From: Theocolax elegans
Taxonomy: Eukaryota; Arthropoda; Insecta; Hymenoptera; Cerocephalidae
DNA: 64,000 nt
Assembly: GCA_026168455.1 (NCBI GenBank)
Contig: CM047426.1
Coordinates: 84,967,986-85,031,985, forward strand
Reading direction: 5' to 3'
A program made the translations under genes and the position numbers. The notes beneath the pieces are model-generated. The model had not been told where the DNA came from. It saw only the letters and a list, made by a program, of their open reading frames with translations, and searched no databases. Positions 22,501 to 34,700 of this stretch are shown one piece after another. Each line of letters begins with the position of its first letter. Positions within the stretch are counted from its first letter, which is position 1.

Positions 22501-24144
22501 CTTTTATATATATATATATATTAATGTTTATTCAAACTCAATTATGATACAGAATGATCAAGGCTTGATTCAATTATGTAATAACAATTGATAAGTATAT
22601 CCACATGTTTGTAAATTGTAATAAATCAACGGTATATAACGAAATTAACATTTACTTTTCTTACATACGAGAATGCGCTCTATGTGCATATTTATGTGAT
22701 ATTTTATATAATTTGACCGTGTCCATATATTTTATAAAGTCACATTGCCGCTTTATTTTCACTTATGTCAAAGTTAGGCATCCGAAACATGGAGCAAAAA
22801 GTGACGAGAGTCTCGTGCGCAATCGCATGGCGAATGTCATACAACAGCGCGACAAATTTCGCGCACGATTGTATACCGAACGTATTTGTGTGCATGTATA
22901 GATATACGTGTACCTGCGCAAAACAAGATGACGATGAAATTAGAGAATTAGGCAGTGTGACACGTGGATATAAACGTGCAACCGTGACCGACGTAGCGTT
23001 TTTTCTCTCTCTCTCTCTCTTTGTCTGAAGGATAAGTATTATTTGCGTATTTTTAATACGACTTCATTACAGGGTATACAATTTATTTTAATAAACTGTA
23101 GATTTAAAAATATTATTACAGTATGCAGTTGATGTGTTTATTAATAAATGTAATCAACAATTAATACTATTCAATTTTAAAAATATATATATAGGTATAC
23201 GCAGCTATAAAATGCGTTTTATATAGTTGCATACAAATCAAGTATTTATATGTGCATACATTTTCAGTCAATCAATATCGGTCCTTTAACAATAATATTG
23301 AGAAATCAGCTTAAACGGCGATCTCGCGGAAAAGCGGGTAAAATTTTTATGCGCGCAAGTGAATCACAGAAAGAGTCCAGCGATCAGTGCGGTTTAATGG
23401 ACTCCGTGGATCGAGTTTCTCGCGTTCCATGCCGATCGTTAATCTCCTTCTTTTATTCCCTCTCTCCAACATTTTTCTGAATGCATAGAAATATCTCTGT
23501 ATATATGTATATACATATACGTATACCTACACACATACACACACACGTACATTAGTTGCACGTTTTTTCTTCATCGTGCTCTCAATTGTTTCTTGTAATA
23601 ATTCCATGTACAATGTATATATACACCCGAAAAAAAACATCGACGCGATCCTTTTACTTCACGCTTCTGAATTTAATTTGTATTTCTTTTTATAGTACCT
23701 AGGTTACTCGTGTAGAATTAATTTTTCGTAATCACTTCTTGGGATTGCAGAGGAAAAAAAAGCGTGTATATATATATAAGAATGTACCTGGTATATTTAC
23801 GGTTAATCGTGTATAAGCGATTTTTCACGTTGAGGAATTTAATGTATATTATATGTATTGCACAATGAATTATTTATTTAATTAATCGATGGGATGCAAT
23901 TGATTGCATTAATGCGAATAGTGTCAGTTAATTATAAAATGTATAACTCACCAACGTTATTGGGCTGGACGACATCGGGTTTGTCTCTAGTGAGATCGAT
24001 GTTCCCAAGACGTCCTTCAAAATCGTCCTGCTTACTTCCCTTGAATCTACCAAAATCGTCGATCGATGATCTGCTGTAGCTCGTCAGCCTGACGTCTCTT
24101 TGTGACTCAAGGTCATAATCATCCTTGACATCGTACTTGGACAT
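10559..24144 (-). CDS. SLC26A11: SLC26-family sulfate/anion transporter, SLC26A11-like
   Basis: Membrane anion exchanger/sulfate transporter. Ten coding exons: 24144-23952, 21298-21051, 20522-20321, 16885-16665, 15811-15466, 15063-14761, 14342-14197, 13554-13384, 11252-11099, 10599-10559. All junctions are GT-AG with matching phases and the sum is 2,025 nt, so 674 residues plus stop. Seen: hydrophilic N-terminus 1-110, then the sulfate-transporter core (DMVAGLTVGLTVIPQAIAYA; YGLYSSFMACFVYTIFG; DVPVGPTAIAA; FTSAAAIIIATSQI; LTGHVKQGLPGF; ETIAIAKAF; IPVSGGLSRGAVN; YYIPKASLAAVII), then KIDLVPAVATF, and a C-terminal STAS domain about 555-660 (VVIDSTHIQAADFTAAK, GQPLIFYNLKPSVV). Layout and the short N-terminus resemble SLC26A11 more than other paralogues. 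Introns hold a nested MATH-BTB gene (intron 3) and two transposon-like elements (intron 8). The start ATG has A at -3. The assignment to the family is firm; the exact orthologue is inferred. Confidence 0.93.
11676..12586. mobile_element. Non-autonomous DNA transposon with 25-bp perfect TIRs and TA flanks
   Basis: The left end reads GGGGAGACCGGGGCTAAAAT and five more matching bases; the right end is its exact reverse complement over 25 bp. Both sides are bordered by TA (11674-11675 and 12587-12588), as expected for Tc1/mariner-type TA insertion. The 911-bp body has no transposase ORF. A motif close to GGGGTAAATATTAACA recurs near 11700, 12039 and, inverted, 12364-12400, with GGGGCAA-type variants, suggesting subterminal binding repeats. 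It lies in the SLC26 intron between exons 8 and 9. Confidence 0.85.
12804..13109. mobile_element. Foldback (MITE-like) element with arms of about 130 bp
   Basis: The left arm (starting near ttaattgttatctttaacta) is matched in reverse complement by the right arm ending near 13109, including GGCATCAGAGTG against CACTCTGATGCC and ATTCATTGAGTATTTACAAA against its complement. The arms differ by scattered substitutions and meet around 12956, so the whole element can fold as a long hairpin. No ORF. No target duplication is certain. It lies in the same SLC26 intron as the TA-flanked element. Confidence 0.8.
17490..18545 (-). CDS. MATH-BTB (speckle-type POZ-like) protein, nested in an SLC26 intron
   Basis: Single coding exon, 351 residues. 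The first 95 residues are acidic and Ser-rich (DDDSD, SSSRSASPRR). A MATH domain follows at about 97-235 (ISYCSWTISDFS opening; a closing LTLSFRIHLQY strand) and a BTB/POZ domain at about 245-335 (FSDFTLIVKQKRYPVHKSIL, SSIFAELF, MIEEFLRFLYTGKL). Proteins of this architecture are Cul3 ubiquitin-ligase adaptors: MATH binds the substrate, BTB binds Cul3. The gene lies wholly inside the intron between SLC26 exons 3 and 4, on the same strand. A minus-strand acceptor at 18554 just before the ATG and a donor (AAAG then GTATGT) at 18776 suggest one 5' UTR intron. TTTATT at 17410-17415 (AATAAA on the coding strand) is a likely poly(A) signal. The lack of coding introns is compatible with a retrocopy origin. 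Confidence 0.9.
   Translation of the reverse strand: MSDSNSSIDEIGFPKCQTPPKHLKKFIDKKIKIASDERNSSSDDDSDMNYNDEIDESSSRSASPRRATVEFNRFGAYDKSDDEDDDYRTEIAHSQQITLKISYCSWTISDFSTSNLNKLGYINSKVYTAGISNEIQWYFRVERFRQKTEVFYGVYARNITFDESDANIEYRGYITELRGHSYRLDSSSTFPRKKGYQFLGYLRKSKIRDDDYWVHRYLPEDRLTLSFRIHLQYKKYNNQLVNELKMLWKNKKFSDFTLIVKQKRYPVHKSILAARSSIFAELFDKESDKCEMTLNEYKPEMIEEFLRFLYTGKLKKLTKFIKEYTDVANEFKIKELQSICEKASDFLPKDE
18546..19030 (-). promoter_or_regulatory. 5' UTR intron and promoter-like segment of the nested MATH-BTB gene
   Basis: Minus-strand UTR intron from 18775 to 18554 is suggested by good splice sites. A GC-richer block at 18935-19025 (CAGCTGCCG, CGGCCGG, CAGCTGCGCCG, GCGCGC) stands out from AT-rich intron DNA and is the best promoter candidate. 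Inference. Confidence 0.35.
19545..19675 (-). other. Possible unannotated terminal exon within SLC26 intron 3
   Basis: On the minus strand an open frame runs from an AG at 19676 to TAG at 19547-19545. It encodes a hydrophobic stretch (STIIAIVIALILASG) followed by a polar tail (RNPPGELSTFEDVN). The local base composition is more GC-rich than the surrounding intron. Its entry phase matches the phase-1 end of SLC26 exon 3, so it could be an alternative last exon, or the last exon of another nested gene. The acceptor is weak and no homologue is recognised. Confidence 0.25.
20070..20260. promoter_or_regulatory. GC-richer promoter-like block inside SLC26 intron 3
   Basis: It contains a TATA-type sequence on the plus strand (GCTATATAAGG, 20074-20084), GCGCGCC, two CCAAT-type sites (attggtt and ccaatcg) and several CpG, in AT-rich intron DNA just after the exon 3 donor. 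On the minus strand it includes a 35-codon ORF starting ATGGGAAATGGG. It may be an intragenic promoter or enhancer. Confidence 0.3.
22760..23035. other. GC-richer block in SLC26 intron 1 ending in a CT microsatellite
   Basis: Between SLC26 exons 1 and 2, this segment is noticeably richer in CpG (gcgcgac, gcgcacg, gtgaccgacg) than its neighbours and finishes with (CT)n at about 23000-23023. A similar block follows at 23300-23460. Open frames here are short and show no domain. They may be intronic regulatory sequence. Confidence 0.3.
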
Positions 24145-24990
24145 TTTCTTTATTATTTTTTTTTCTTAAAACGAGTCCTTCACTTCTCGCCCTTAGATAT
24201 TGTTAATGACACCTCCTAGATAATTGATCCATTAATCGGCTTTGCAAAACGATCAATTTTTATACGCTTCCCTTCTGATTGATTTAGCACCTTGAGGTAA
24301 GGGGAGGAGCACCAGATTCAGGTAGACTCCATTGTCTTGTTCGTCCCTGAAAATTCACCAGGTATCAATCATATATCAATTGACTTTACCTATCTTGGGG
24401 TCTTATGTATATACATATATATATATATGCACAAAGAGTGTTATATATTTTGTATATATATATATATACATAGATCTAGTGTCTTGTTGAATGTCGGATA
24501 TGCTTTTGTGTCGACAGGTGGCTTTAGAGAAAGCACACCGGATGTATGAATAGAGGAATCAACGCGCACCGTGCTAGTGATTAATTAATTTTTAACTCCA
24601 TTGTGCTCGCTTATAACTAGAGAGTTACGATCTTTTGTGCGCGATTTTTAACTGGCTATTGCGGATATATATAGATATGGTTATATACTATTATTTCATC
24701 GGGTGTCTTTTATTTAATTAATAATATATCACCCTCGTTTCGAGGGATGATACGGACCATTTTTGTACCATGATCGTTACACGCGCTTGTTCTTCTGCAA
24801 TCGCATAATGAATCTCTGGAACCCTCGTGAAGTTTCACAAACAATTACATATTTTAATATAGATTATTTATTATAAATATACACAATAGGTAGGTAGATT
24901 GCGTACAAAAGACTGCGAACGAGAAAAAAATGAGATAAAACGTTAAAAAAAGAAAGATTTTTGAAAGGGAAGAATGCACCACAAAGATGA
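24145..24990 (-). promoter_or_regulatory. 5' UTR and upstream region of the SLC26 gene
   Basis: Directly upstream of the start codon the minus strand has a T-rich acceptor-like site (attttcag at about 24345), so part of 24145-24345 may be a 5' UTR exon with a further non-coding exon upstream. The rest is AT-rich with (TA) runs near 24410-24470. No coding gene is seen. Confidence 0.3.
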
Positions 24991-26040
24991 AATGACTGCA
25001 GTCGTTGTCGCTGCAGACACTCACACCTATTACACGTATGGGGTGAGAATCCTTACACGTGTCGAAAACTGGTCAAGGTTACGGGGCCAGTTTTAGGTAG
25101 GGGTATTTACAGACTTGTAACGCATATACGCGTTCGAAACTGCGACTCAACTTCGGGATGGGAACTGTTTTTTCGGGCCTTATATATATATATTTGTATA
25201 CAACGGGAATATGCATATATATAACCTGAGCTTGATGCATCGTTCAGTGTACTCTGAGTATATAGCAGATTCAATACGTGTTTATTTAATGTTTTCCTTA
25301 TTTTTTTATAACGTTCCTTCGATAATATTTTTTAATTATAGATTTGTAAATTGTTAATCGAAGATAAATTATTAAGCGATATGAAAATTTGTAATTATTT
25401 CCTACTTTTTACTGTTAAAGTTGAATATTTTTATACATACTTTTTACGCTTATTTACAATATATTTGAGGATAGCGCGTGTAAATAAAAGCCACTAGTAT
25501 TGTGAGCGTTCTCTTTTTCATGTCAGCTTCGAAAGGAATGTTAAGGAATGGAATTTGCTAAGGAAGTGAATTTTGCACATTTCAATGTAATGGTGATATA
25601 ATTTTTAATAATATTAAGTTATATAGGTTTATACATTTTTCTGTTCAAAGGGGTACAGTGTTATTTTTCTTATAGAAAAGTTGATAATATATTACAATAA
25701 AATATTCATTTGTCTGAATTCTCATGACCAAAACAATATAACATTTATTGTAACTTTCCGAAAGCATAGAACACCTTGACATAGAAAAATAAAAATCACC
25801 AATGTGCACATCCAATCTAACAAAACACAAAAAACTTCCCTATCATTACGTAAGACCCTCAAAAACGGTCCCCATCACAAGTTGAGTCGTAATTTCAGAC
25901 CCAAAGGCACGTGTATATATATACATGTATCCCCCTTCTTTTAAAGACGTAACCTTGACCAGTTTTCGACACGTGCAAAGGAACCACCCTGTTTTTAAGC
26001 CTGCAGTGACTTACAATAGCACCTCAACTGCAGTTCTCTT
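24990..26040. repeat. Collinear inverted duplication with E-box plus FTZ-F1/ERR-type core
   Basis: Two arms, about 24990-25180 and 25850-26040, match in opposite orientation. The core 25056-25083 is a perfect 28-bp inverted match to 25948-25975; it begins CACGTGTCGAAAACTGG and continues TCAAGGTTACG. A second block GACTCAACTT (25144-25153) matches AAGTTGAGTC (25879-25888), and CTGCAG (24996-25001) matches 26028-26033. Pair coordinates sum to 51029-51032, so spacing has been kept to within a few bases while the rest diverged. CACGTG is a bHLH E-box; TCAAGGTTA fits the YCAAGGYYR site bound by FTZ-F1/ERR-type receptors. It lies 0.9-1.9 kb upstream of the SLC26 start. Confidence 0.75.
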
Positions 26041-29000
26041 CTCTTATTATACGCTCTATACGTAGTGCATTACCTTGTTTTTTTTTCAACTTGGAGCCGT
26101 TCATTCAGGTGTGAAAACTTTTGTGTGTGTACACATATACATACGATACGTTAGTTACGGAATGAATAAATTTTTGTACGAGTTTAATAAAACCAAATGA
26201 AAAAGCTATGCTTTTAATATATTATATACGAAATATTTAATTAACAATTGTGTTCGTACTCGTTCGTTCTTATACTTGTGATATATGTCTGTACATTCAG
26301 CGAATTTAATTAATTTTTATAATTATGACTGTACTTTATGTTTTTTTAAGATACTACGGGATTTTCGTATCATTTGTTTACCCATTTTCACAAGAAATTT
26401 CAAGTACTAGTGAATTCGTTTATAAATTTTATCAAACGCAGTTTATTAAGAAAAATGTTAATATAATAAACTGACGTCGCTTGCAATAATTTACCGCTAG
26501 TACGATTAATAATTTGAATCGAAACGTATGCTCTACATGTGTATACTAAACTTGACTGTCGTCTGGAATAAACTAAGATTGTACTACCAAGTTGTAAAGA
26601 AAAAAAAAATGCAACATTTTTTTTCCTCATCAGTGATACATATATACATATGATATATGTTATACAAAATGTACGTACGTGCACAGGTACAATTGAAATA
26701 AACAATATCTCGTTATATTATCAGTGCGCACGAACGTCACTCTATAAGAGACCAAGTAATGGCCGTTACTCAATGAAACACATGATATAAGGTGTACAAA
26801 GCCGTGACAAAAAAATTTAACAATTTTCGATAATCTAAATTCTTATATATATTTATTATATGTCAGCAGCACAATTATTTATATATCGTTTAATTTAATA
26901 TCGATATAAAGGTTAATGCTTTTAAAACACATTAATATAACGAAAAATCAAAATCTTCGACTATATTTAAGATACTAATTTTTATAGACATTGGATTTCT
27001 CATTCTACTAAAACTTTCATTCTGCAGTTCATTAAATAAAAAATATGAATATATAAATAACAATCCCTAAATATATGATTTTACCACTGCATAAATTAAA
27101 TGAACTACCTGCATCTATCACTTAAGTATACTATTTTTCTTTCGATCATTATTATGACGTAAGATTAAATTGTTGATCGATCAAGATCAAATATGTAAGG
27201 ATAATGGGTAGTTATGTAGAGAATACAAAACGTACGAATGTGTATTTCCGGTATCGATATCATATATTGTTATTCTTTGGCAATATTTTTGTTTCGTTAT
27301 TGTTATACTCAACGTAATCTAACGTTTCACTGCATAGGTATATATACACGCGATTTCGCTTGCACATGCTGAACTCGTGCGCACAGCTCAATCTTTTTTT
27401 CTTATTCTCGAAAATGAGATAAACTGTTAGATTTCGAATCACAAAACAAGAAAAGTGTATGACTTTTTGTTACATTCTTAACGAGTGAACGCAAGTGTGA
27501 GTAAGAAATTATATGTAAAGGTGATAGGAATTTCACTGCAACTGATTTAGTGTCGTTCCGAGAAAATTCAACTATTGTGGACAAAAGAGAGTGCAACAAT
27601 TTGTCTAGGGAATATAATTGCAGTAATCAATGTGTGATTTATGTGTCGATGTAAATAATTTACGTAGCGCAGTTCTGACGATTTTTTTCAAGTTTTTGAA
27701 CACGAGGTTTGTAATGTAACGACGTAATTTTTACTACGAATATTTTTGATTATTTTATTTTTGTTCCAACTACTCGTTTACGTACATTTTATATATACTT
27801 CATTTTTTTTTAGATTTTAAAGTGAATCTTTTCCTTAATTAGCCAAGTGAAGAAAGTTCATTAGACTAAATATATAACGATGAAAAGAAGTGAAAACTAA
27901 GTACGATCATATCAGAAAGTTACTTATAATTAATAGTGTTCTCAAAGTTCATCCGCTGTATTAACATATACAAGAAAATCTTTAAATGAAAATTTAATTA
28001 GAAAAACAGTCAACAGACATACCGTTTCTTTTTATTTTAGACTTTCAAATATTTTGAATGGTGCAGGAATATAGAATTTAAATTCAATTAAAATGAATTT
28101 TCAAAAATTTATAATTTAATAAATTTAATAATTTATCAATTACATTACGCGACGATGATTTTAATACAATTACAACGTTTTTTTATTTTTCAAAATATTT
28201 ATAATTGGTTGTTTACTTAAAACTAATGAGTTTGGAAATTCCAGAATATTATGGTTACATTAATGATTGACACAAAACAAGTGAAAGGAAGCCGTTGAAC
28301 CCCTTGATAATTTGAGTACACATTTCGAGTTTGTGTGTGTCAATACCCGGGGAATCCCCTGTTTTTCTCTCCGGTACGTTTTTACCTGTTAGTCAGGAAA
28401 ACGGGACTCTTAATTTTATTATTGTCAATGCTAACTTATAAATTTAACTGCATATTTGCAAGAAAAATTAACCATTATGCATTGAAAACTGTTCTTACAT
28501 AATTCACTAAAACTAAAATACGATTAATTGTATATTTTTAACTATTCGCGGATTACATATTATTAATTTTACTTGGGACAATTTTTCTAAAGTGTTTGGC
28601 CAAATGGTAGAAAATTAGTACAAACTGTGTTGTGTAAAACAATCATAAAAGCTGTTATCGTTTTACCGTTTCGTTTACACAACATACATTCGTAATCACA
28701 CGATTCTAATAGAAATAGATGCTACAGTTGGATCTATCAAATTGATCTATCGAATTGTACAGAACTTATTGTACAGGTAATTATTTATAAAAATAATATT
28801 TATTTTATTATATAAGAAGGTGTCATGTCATCAGGTTTTTTTTATTTACCAAATGATTACACGTATATAATATTGGGATGTCCTTCGTTTTAGTCTCGAT
28901 AAAAAAGAAGAAATTTCACACGTTTTTACGTCACCACGATAATAATATTATACCGACTGTTTGATAAAGTACTTTTACACTATCGTCTTATATAGATTAT

Positions 29001-31599
29001 TAAATTTTGTAAAAACACCGTGTAATTTTGTCAAGTCGTAACGTATAATCATATTTTAAATGGCTAGTAATTAGCATTTACTTAATTATACATAATTTTA
29101 TTTTCATCAGTCTATTGAATAATTATAAACGTTAAACAGATCTATTTTATCTATATTTCATTTTGCGCAGTGTAAAGCATTTTATATTCATTTTTTTCTA
29201 CATTAAATGATATACTATAAATAATGCTGTAAAGTCAATTAGTATTTTAGTCGCGATAACTAATTAGTAATCTTGAAATTATTAACTGTCAATCAATCAG
29301 AATACGATTTCACTGTAGTCGACATAATTTATAGATTTTAGCCAGTGAGATTTAGAAAGAATACCGGAAAACTGTAAAAATATACAATTATAAATAGTTC
29401 TTCATTTCAGCAAAAAGTAATTACGCTATGCCTGATGATCGCTAATTCCTCCTTAACTTCACTTTACTAACTGTATCAATAACTGTTTGGCTTTATACCC
29501 TACTTTCATCTATAAAGTTTGTGTGTGGTCCGTACGTGCGTGCGTGTGTGCATTCGTCCATTTCCAATTTTATATGTTCTTATATATTTTTCAATTAGGC
29601 AATATATATGTATTATGTATTAAGTGCCATAATAAGGAGATTACCTTTCTTCCTATACAGCGCGTATAAAAAAAAACCTAATCCAATTTCTGAACATTGT
29701 TGTATTACACTGGACTATTTTCACAAGGAAAGGAGAAAAGAGGATTTTTCCTGCAGATCTAATTCGAGTTTACACACGTGGAACTAATCCTTTTTAAAGC
29801 TCGGCAAATCCGTAGAAGGCCGCGATCTCATAAAAAAAAGAAGGCAGTCGCCTTATTGTCGTTCTACTTTGCGTAAAGTGTGGATATATATATATTTTTT
29901 TTCCATGCTTCCTTTAAATTTTTTCTCCCGAAATTCTATAAACTTATATAATTCATTCACATATAAATACATCTAAATATTTATCTAATTTAAAGTGTAA
30001 TATTAAAAGACCGACACTAAACATAATATAAATTTATGTAATATTAACGATAGCATGTAGATGTATACCCTTTCTCTTTTCCTGGAAAATGGCTGAATGT
30101 TTAAAAATAATTTTCATTTATAAATTTGTCGTAATTATTGAAGTTACTCCATTAAATGTTAACATAATTGTATTTGAAACTTTTGAGTGTTTTACTTATA
30201 TAATTAAGAAAAACTGGGTTACATAAAGTACATTTTAGTTGTAGATAGATGTATATACTTTTTTCTTGTGTTTTATGAAATAAATCAGTTTTGTCAATGT
30301 TAACATTTTGAATTTGAATTACTGTATAATTATAAATATATGGAGAACATTTTTTTCTTTAAAGTATCTAAATGTTTTTAGTAAATGTTGTAGTATATGG
30401 TCAAAATTCTAAATGAAAACACGTGTTTAAAGTGTTCTCCTATGGGAAAAAGTATGATAAAAATTTTAATGTGATGCTTAATTTTTATCTCTAAAATTCT
30501 TGACAAAAAATGTACAAACGTCACTATTTTTCCCAGAACATTCGGGTAATTTTTATTTTATTTTTCTCTCCATGCATAAATATAGTAATTAAATAATTGT
30601 GCAACTATATAACAACAATAAATCTACTTCGATTAAGTTGATAAAATAAGAAAACTTAGCATTTTTAACTTAACAATTCTGTAGTATAATTATAATTAAG
30701 CGCGAGAGCGTTTTATCTAAAATTACTGTGATAGAGATCAAGTTAGGTAATTATCATTCCAAGAATACTACCGAGATGTGCAACTTTACAGAAAAGAATT
30801 TACCGCTATTTTTATATTTAATAAGATTGCGTTGATGTTTATAGAATTCAATGAACGCATTAGAATAATGATTTATTTGTCTCTAGCGTTAATGAATTTT
30901 AAACTTGCCATTATCTTTATAGTTTGAAAATTAGAATATTTAAACTGCATTATAGGAATCATTTTTATTTTTAAAAGATTATTAGCATTCCGTAAAATAA
31001 TGATATGTTTATTGTATGTAAGTGCAATGAATGTTAAGCACCTACAATATGTAAATAGGATATTTTAATTAAAAAGTTTGACTGTATAATAAAAATTAGC
31101 GTAAGGTCACTATTGTTAAAAAAAAAACTCAAGAATGGGTCTTCTTTTATCTCGTTTAGTCATAAAATATGATTTTAGAAATTTAATTGAATTCAGAAAA
31201 ACTTAAAAATAATATGCAGTGATTTTTTGAGATAATGCAATTATTAATTTTTATAATACTTTTGTTTGCCGCTAAATTGTGAATAAAAGTACAAATGTAA
31301 AATTATTTGTTAAAAGTGTAACGTATAATGTTTATAAAACATTTTTGCTGAGGATCGCATATTGAGAACTGTTTGTGAGTTGATATATTTTACGTACAAT
31401 ATTTATAATAAATTCGTAACACCAGTAATATGCGAATATTAAGCGCATTTGAGTCTATATCAATTTAAAGCTACACAATCGGTTACAACACAATCACGAG
31501 CTATCCAATCAACAAGGTTTACGTATAATATTTATATCTGCGATGAGGGCTAAATGCTTTGTTTCCTAAGCACGTGCTATACTCGTATGAGTCGCGATA
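26041..31599. other. AT-rich intergenic DNA, no gene seen
   Basis: Only short spurious open frames. Points of note are a palindromic Rel/NF-kB-type site GGGGAATCCCC at 28349-28359 in a small GC-richer patch (28300-28410), and a GC-richer patch at 29745-29880. I see no splice-supported coding exon. Confidence 0.5.
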
Positions 31600-31760
31600 A
31601 CCGCGCAACTTTTCCTAATACCCGCCACTTACGTAGCTACGATTTACGCATGCGCTAAAGCCACGTGCACGTGCTTTCTCCGATTTCGATTTTTGCGCGC
31701 GCTCGCGCCTTCTTCACGCTATATATAAGATACTCTGCGATTAATTATACATCTGCCTAC
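31600..31760 (+). promoter_or_regulatory. Promoter-like CpG-rich block with double E-box and TATA box
   Basis: A GC-rich patch contains two adjacent CACGTG E-boxes (31662-31667, 31668-31673), alternating CG runs (gcgcgcgctcgcgcc) and TATATAAG at 31722-31729. The order E-box, CpG, TATA fits a plus-strand promoter starting at about 31750. No coding exon follows within the next kilobases, so the product, if any, would be a non-coding RNA or a gene with distant exons. Confidence 0.4.
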
Positions 31761-34700
31761 CAAAAGTCAAATGCTCACGCACGTTTTTATATAACGATAT
31801 TCTTTGTTATTAGTTTATTTTACATCTAGGGCATCATTTATATATTTGGAGAAACAATCTATAAAATGTTAATAATCTTATTGTTATAGGTTACCATAAT
31901 AGTTTAAAATTTTAATTGGAACAGCGGGTTGTTGTAATATACTGGTGAGGAATTCTTATCTATTAGATCCTAAAGTTATCAAACGACACGTAATTTTTCT
32001 ACATTTAACAATTTGTTTATTGTCCAAGTAAAAGTTGTTTTATTTCCTTGATTCCTTCAACTCGAAAAGCTGAATCGCGATAACATCGTCAATAATTAAT
32101 GCTAGAAACGTTTACCGGAGAAAGCTACACATACAAACTAACTTTTGCATGCAACATTCTCTCATCTGCAATATTTGATTTACTTTTACTTCGTGAAAGG
32201 TGAAGAATTTTATAACGTATGTATAATTGAAATAACCCAAGTTTGTTCGATCAACTCGTTATACATTTATTTCTTTATATTAACGAAACGAAAAGAAAAA
32301 AAAGCGTTTCTATGTATTTATAACGATGTAAGTCATTAATCTCTATCAATTAGGACTCGAACACATATATATAGCTATGTAACATTAAACTATAAAGTTT
32401 TTTAATTATTTTCTTTGAATGATAATATCGATGAAAAATATTTATACACATCAGGTATTTAATAAAGCAATATTTACTTTCAGCGCTATCTCGTCATTCT
32501 ATACAATTTCCATCGTATATATGTATATATGTATATATATATATATTGATCACGCTATAGTTTTTACCGTTGGAAACGCTGGTCACGCGCTTATGAGGAA
32601 GATCCAGTCACGTGAGTGAATCGTTGTGCGCCTTCACCCATGTTATAAAATCGTCACATGCCATTTTTTTCCTCAACTATCACCTCTTTACTTTTATTTA
32701 TTGATTTTTCTTTTTTAAGAAACGTTTAATATCAGTCGATCGTTAGTAACTTTTACTGTTATTCTATACTTAAATTAATTAGACGACACAATTTTTGTTT
32801 AACAGTTAGACACATAATGATAAAGAATTTTTGTCTACGTGCAGAGTTAGAATACCTATTTGCATTAATCTGTGATAAATATATAGGAATAAAATAATTT
32901 GTTTGATAAGAAAAATATTTATGTTGATTGCGTTGAATATAGATTTTAAATTGAAGTCAATTTGTTGTTAACGGTAAACAGTTGTGAAATAAAAGTTGTA
33001 CAGAGTAATTCGTAAAATTTATTAAGGATAAATAAATTAATTCACATCTTATATCGGGAAAAACGTCTAGATGATAAATTATTGTCAAATTTTTTAAAAG
33101 TATTATGTATTTTGGACTATGATATTATTAAATATTTCTCCAAGCAATAATTAAAATTATCCATAATAAAATATTTAAAAATAATAAAATATTTAAAAAT
33201 TCGATTGAGTGTGTTATAAATTTAAAAAATGTAATGATTTATAATTTGAATTTACAGTTTGAAATGTACAGTTTAACTTTTTAAAACACATTTAGTTAAT
33301 TAATTTAACAACGTTATATGTACCAATAAATACCTATAATTTAAATTTATTTTACACAAAAATACAAGCGTTCGAATAATTTCTCCTCGTTAAGTTGAAA
33401 TACTTTGCAATATAAAAAAATTGACAAAGTTATTTCAATGTTCAATGAACGAAAAAAAGATCGATAATGCAACGAATTAATTTTTTTTAACATTGAAAAA
33501 AAGACTGACGCCGACCGTGAATAATTAAACTTTCCGTTAAAAACTCAATGTCTTAATATGAGTTTAAGTTCATATATTACAAGTTTACGCCAATTAATAA
33601 TTTTTTTTGTCAAATGAGAATTTGTCAAATCGTGCTTATGAAGTAGGTCATCGATCGATTGTAAAATCAGCAAGTATCATTTTTTCATGTAATTTTGTTG
33701 GTCTTTGTTAAATTATTTGATATTGCAAGTAATATATACAAAAATAGAGCGTAAAAACCTTTAATTTGTTTGGTGATTCGTCTGAAGGTGCAATATGTTA
33801 ATTCGTCAAAGATGTGGATAAAGATAAAAATTTTGTTAAGGATGCAAATGTAAAACAATGATATATATATATTTACTTTTTTTCAATGTCTTATGTTATT
33901 CTGGTCTTTAACCTACTTATGTAAATGCGTTTTTTTTAAATATACAGAAAGTTTATATTTATTACAGGAAAATGTCTAATATTTGACTCATCAGCTAAAA
34001 AAATATGCTTCAAATTTAACCGAATGTATTTAATACGGCATAGGTTCGTGTAATTTTCGTTTTATATTTTAATGTACCTACTTGTAAAAAATATAACAAT
34101 CTTTAAACAAAAAAAAAATCTATGCTCGTAGATAAAAAATTTAACATTGAATTGGTAATGCTATATACATTTCGGAAAAATGATTAATACAGTATTGTGC
34201 GTTTACCTGTATCTATGTAAGTCCATAAACAGATACAAAATAATTTCCTCGTTAAATTATGTACTTTCCGGTCTAAAAATATAAACATATTTTTTAAAAA
34301 AACTAAACAAACTCCACGATATAGTAGCTTTTTAGTCTCGGTATAATCGGCAACAATACAAAGTCCGACATTCAAACGACTGACACAGATTTGCTAGCAG
34401 CCGAAACGTCCTTAAGGCAAGATTATAACATTGTGTACACGTCAAGACAGTCATCGTAATTAAGAATTATGTTGCTATACTTTGCTCAAATTTAACAAGT
34501 TGTGTCATATTATATTAGATAATTTGGCTAGTAAATACCCTGCTTTATCATGATTAGTGTTACTAATTATTTTAATCGAAAATATGCTCGATTAACAAAA
34601 AGATATCAATACGAATAAATATATTTTCAAATTTACAAGCTTTCGATTAATTCAGTTTAATGTGCTTTCTTTTTAAATTTCGCCAAAATACTACCTGCAG

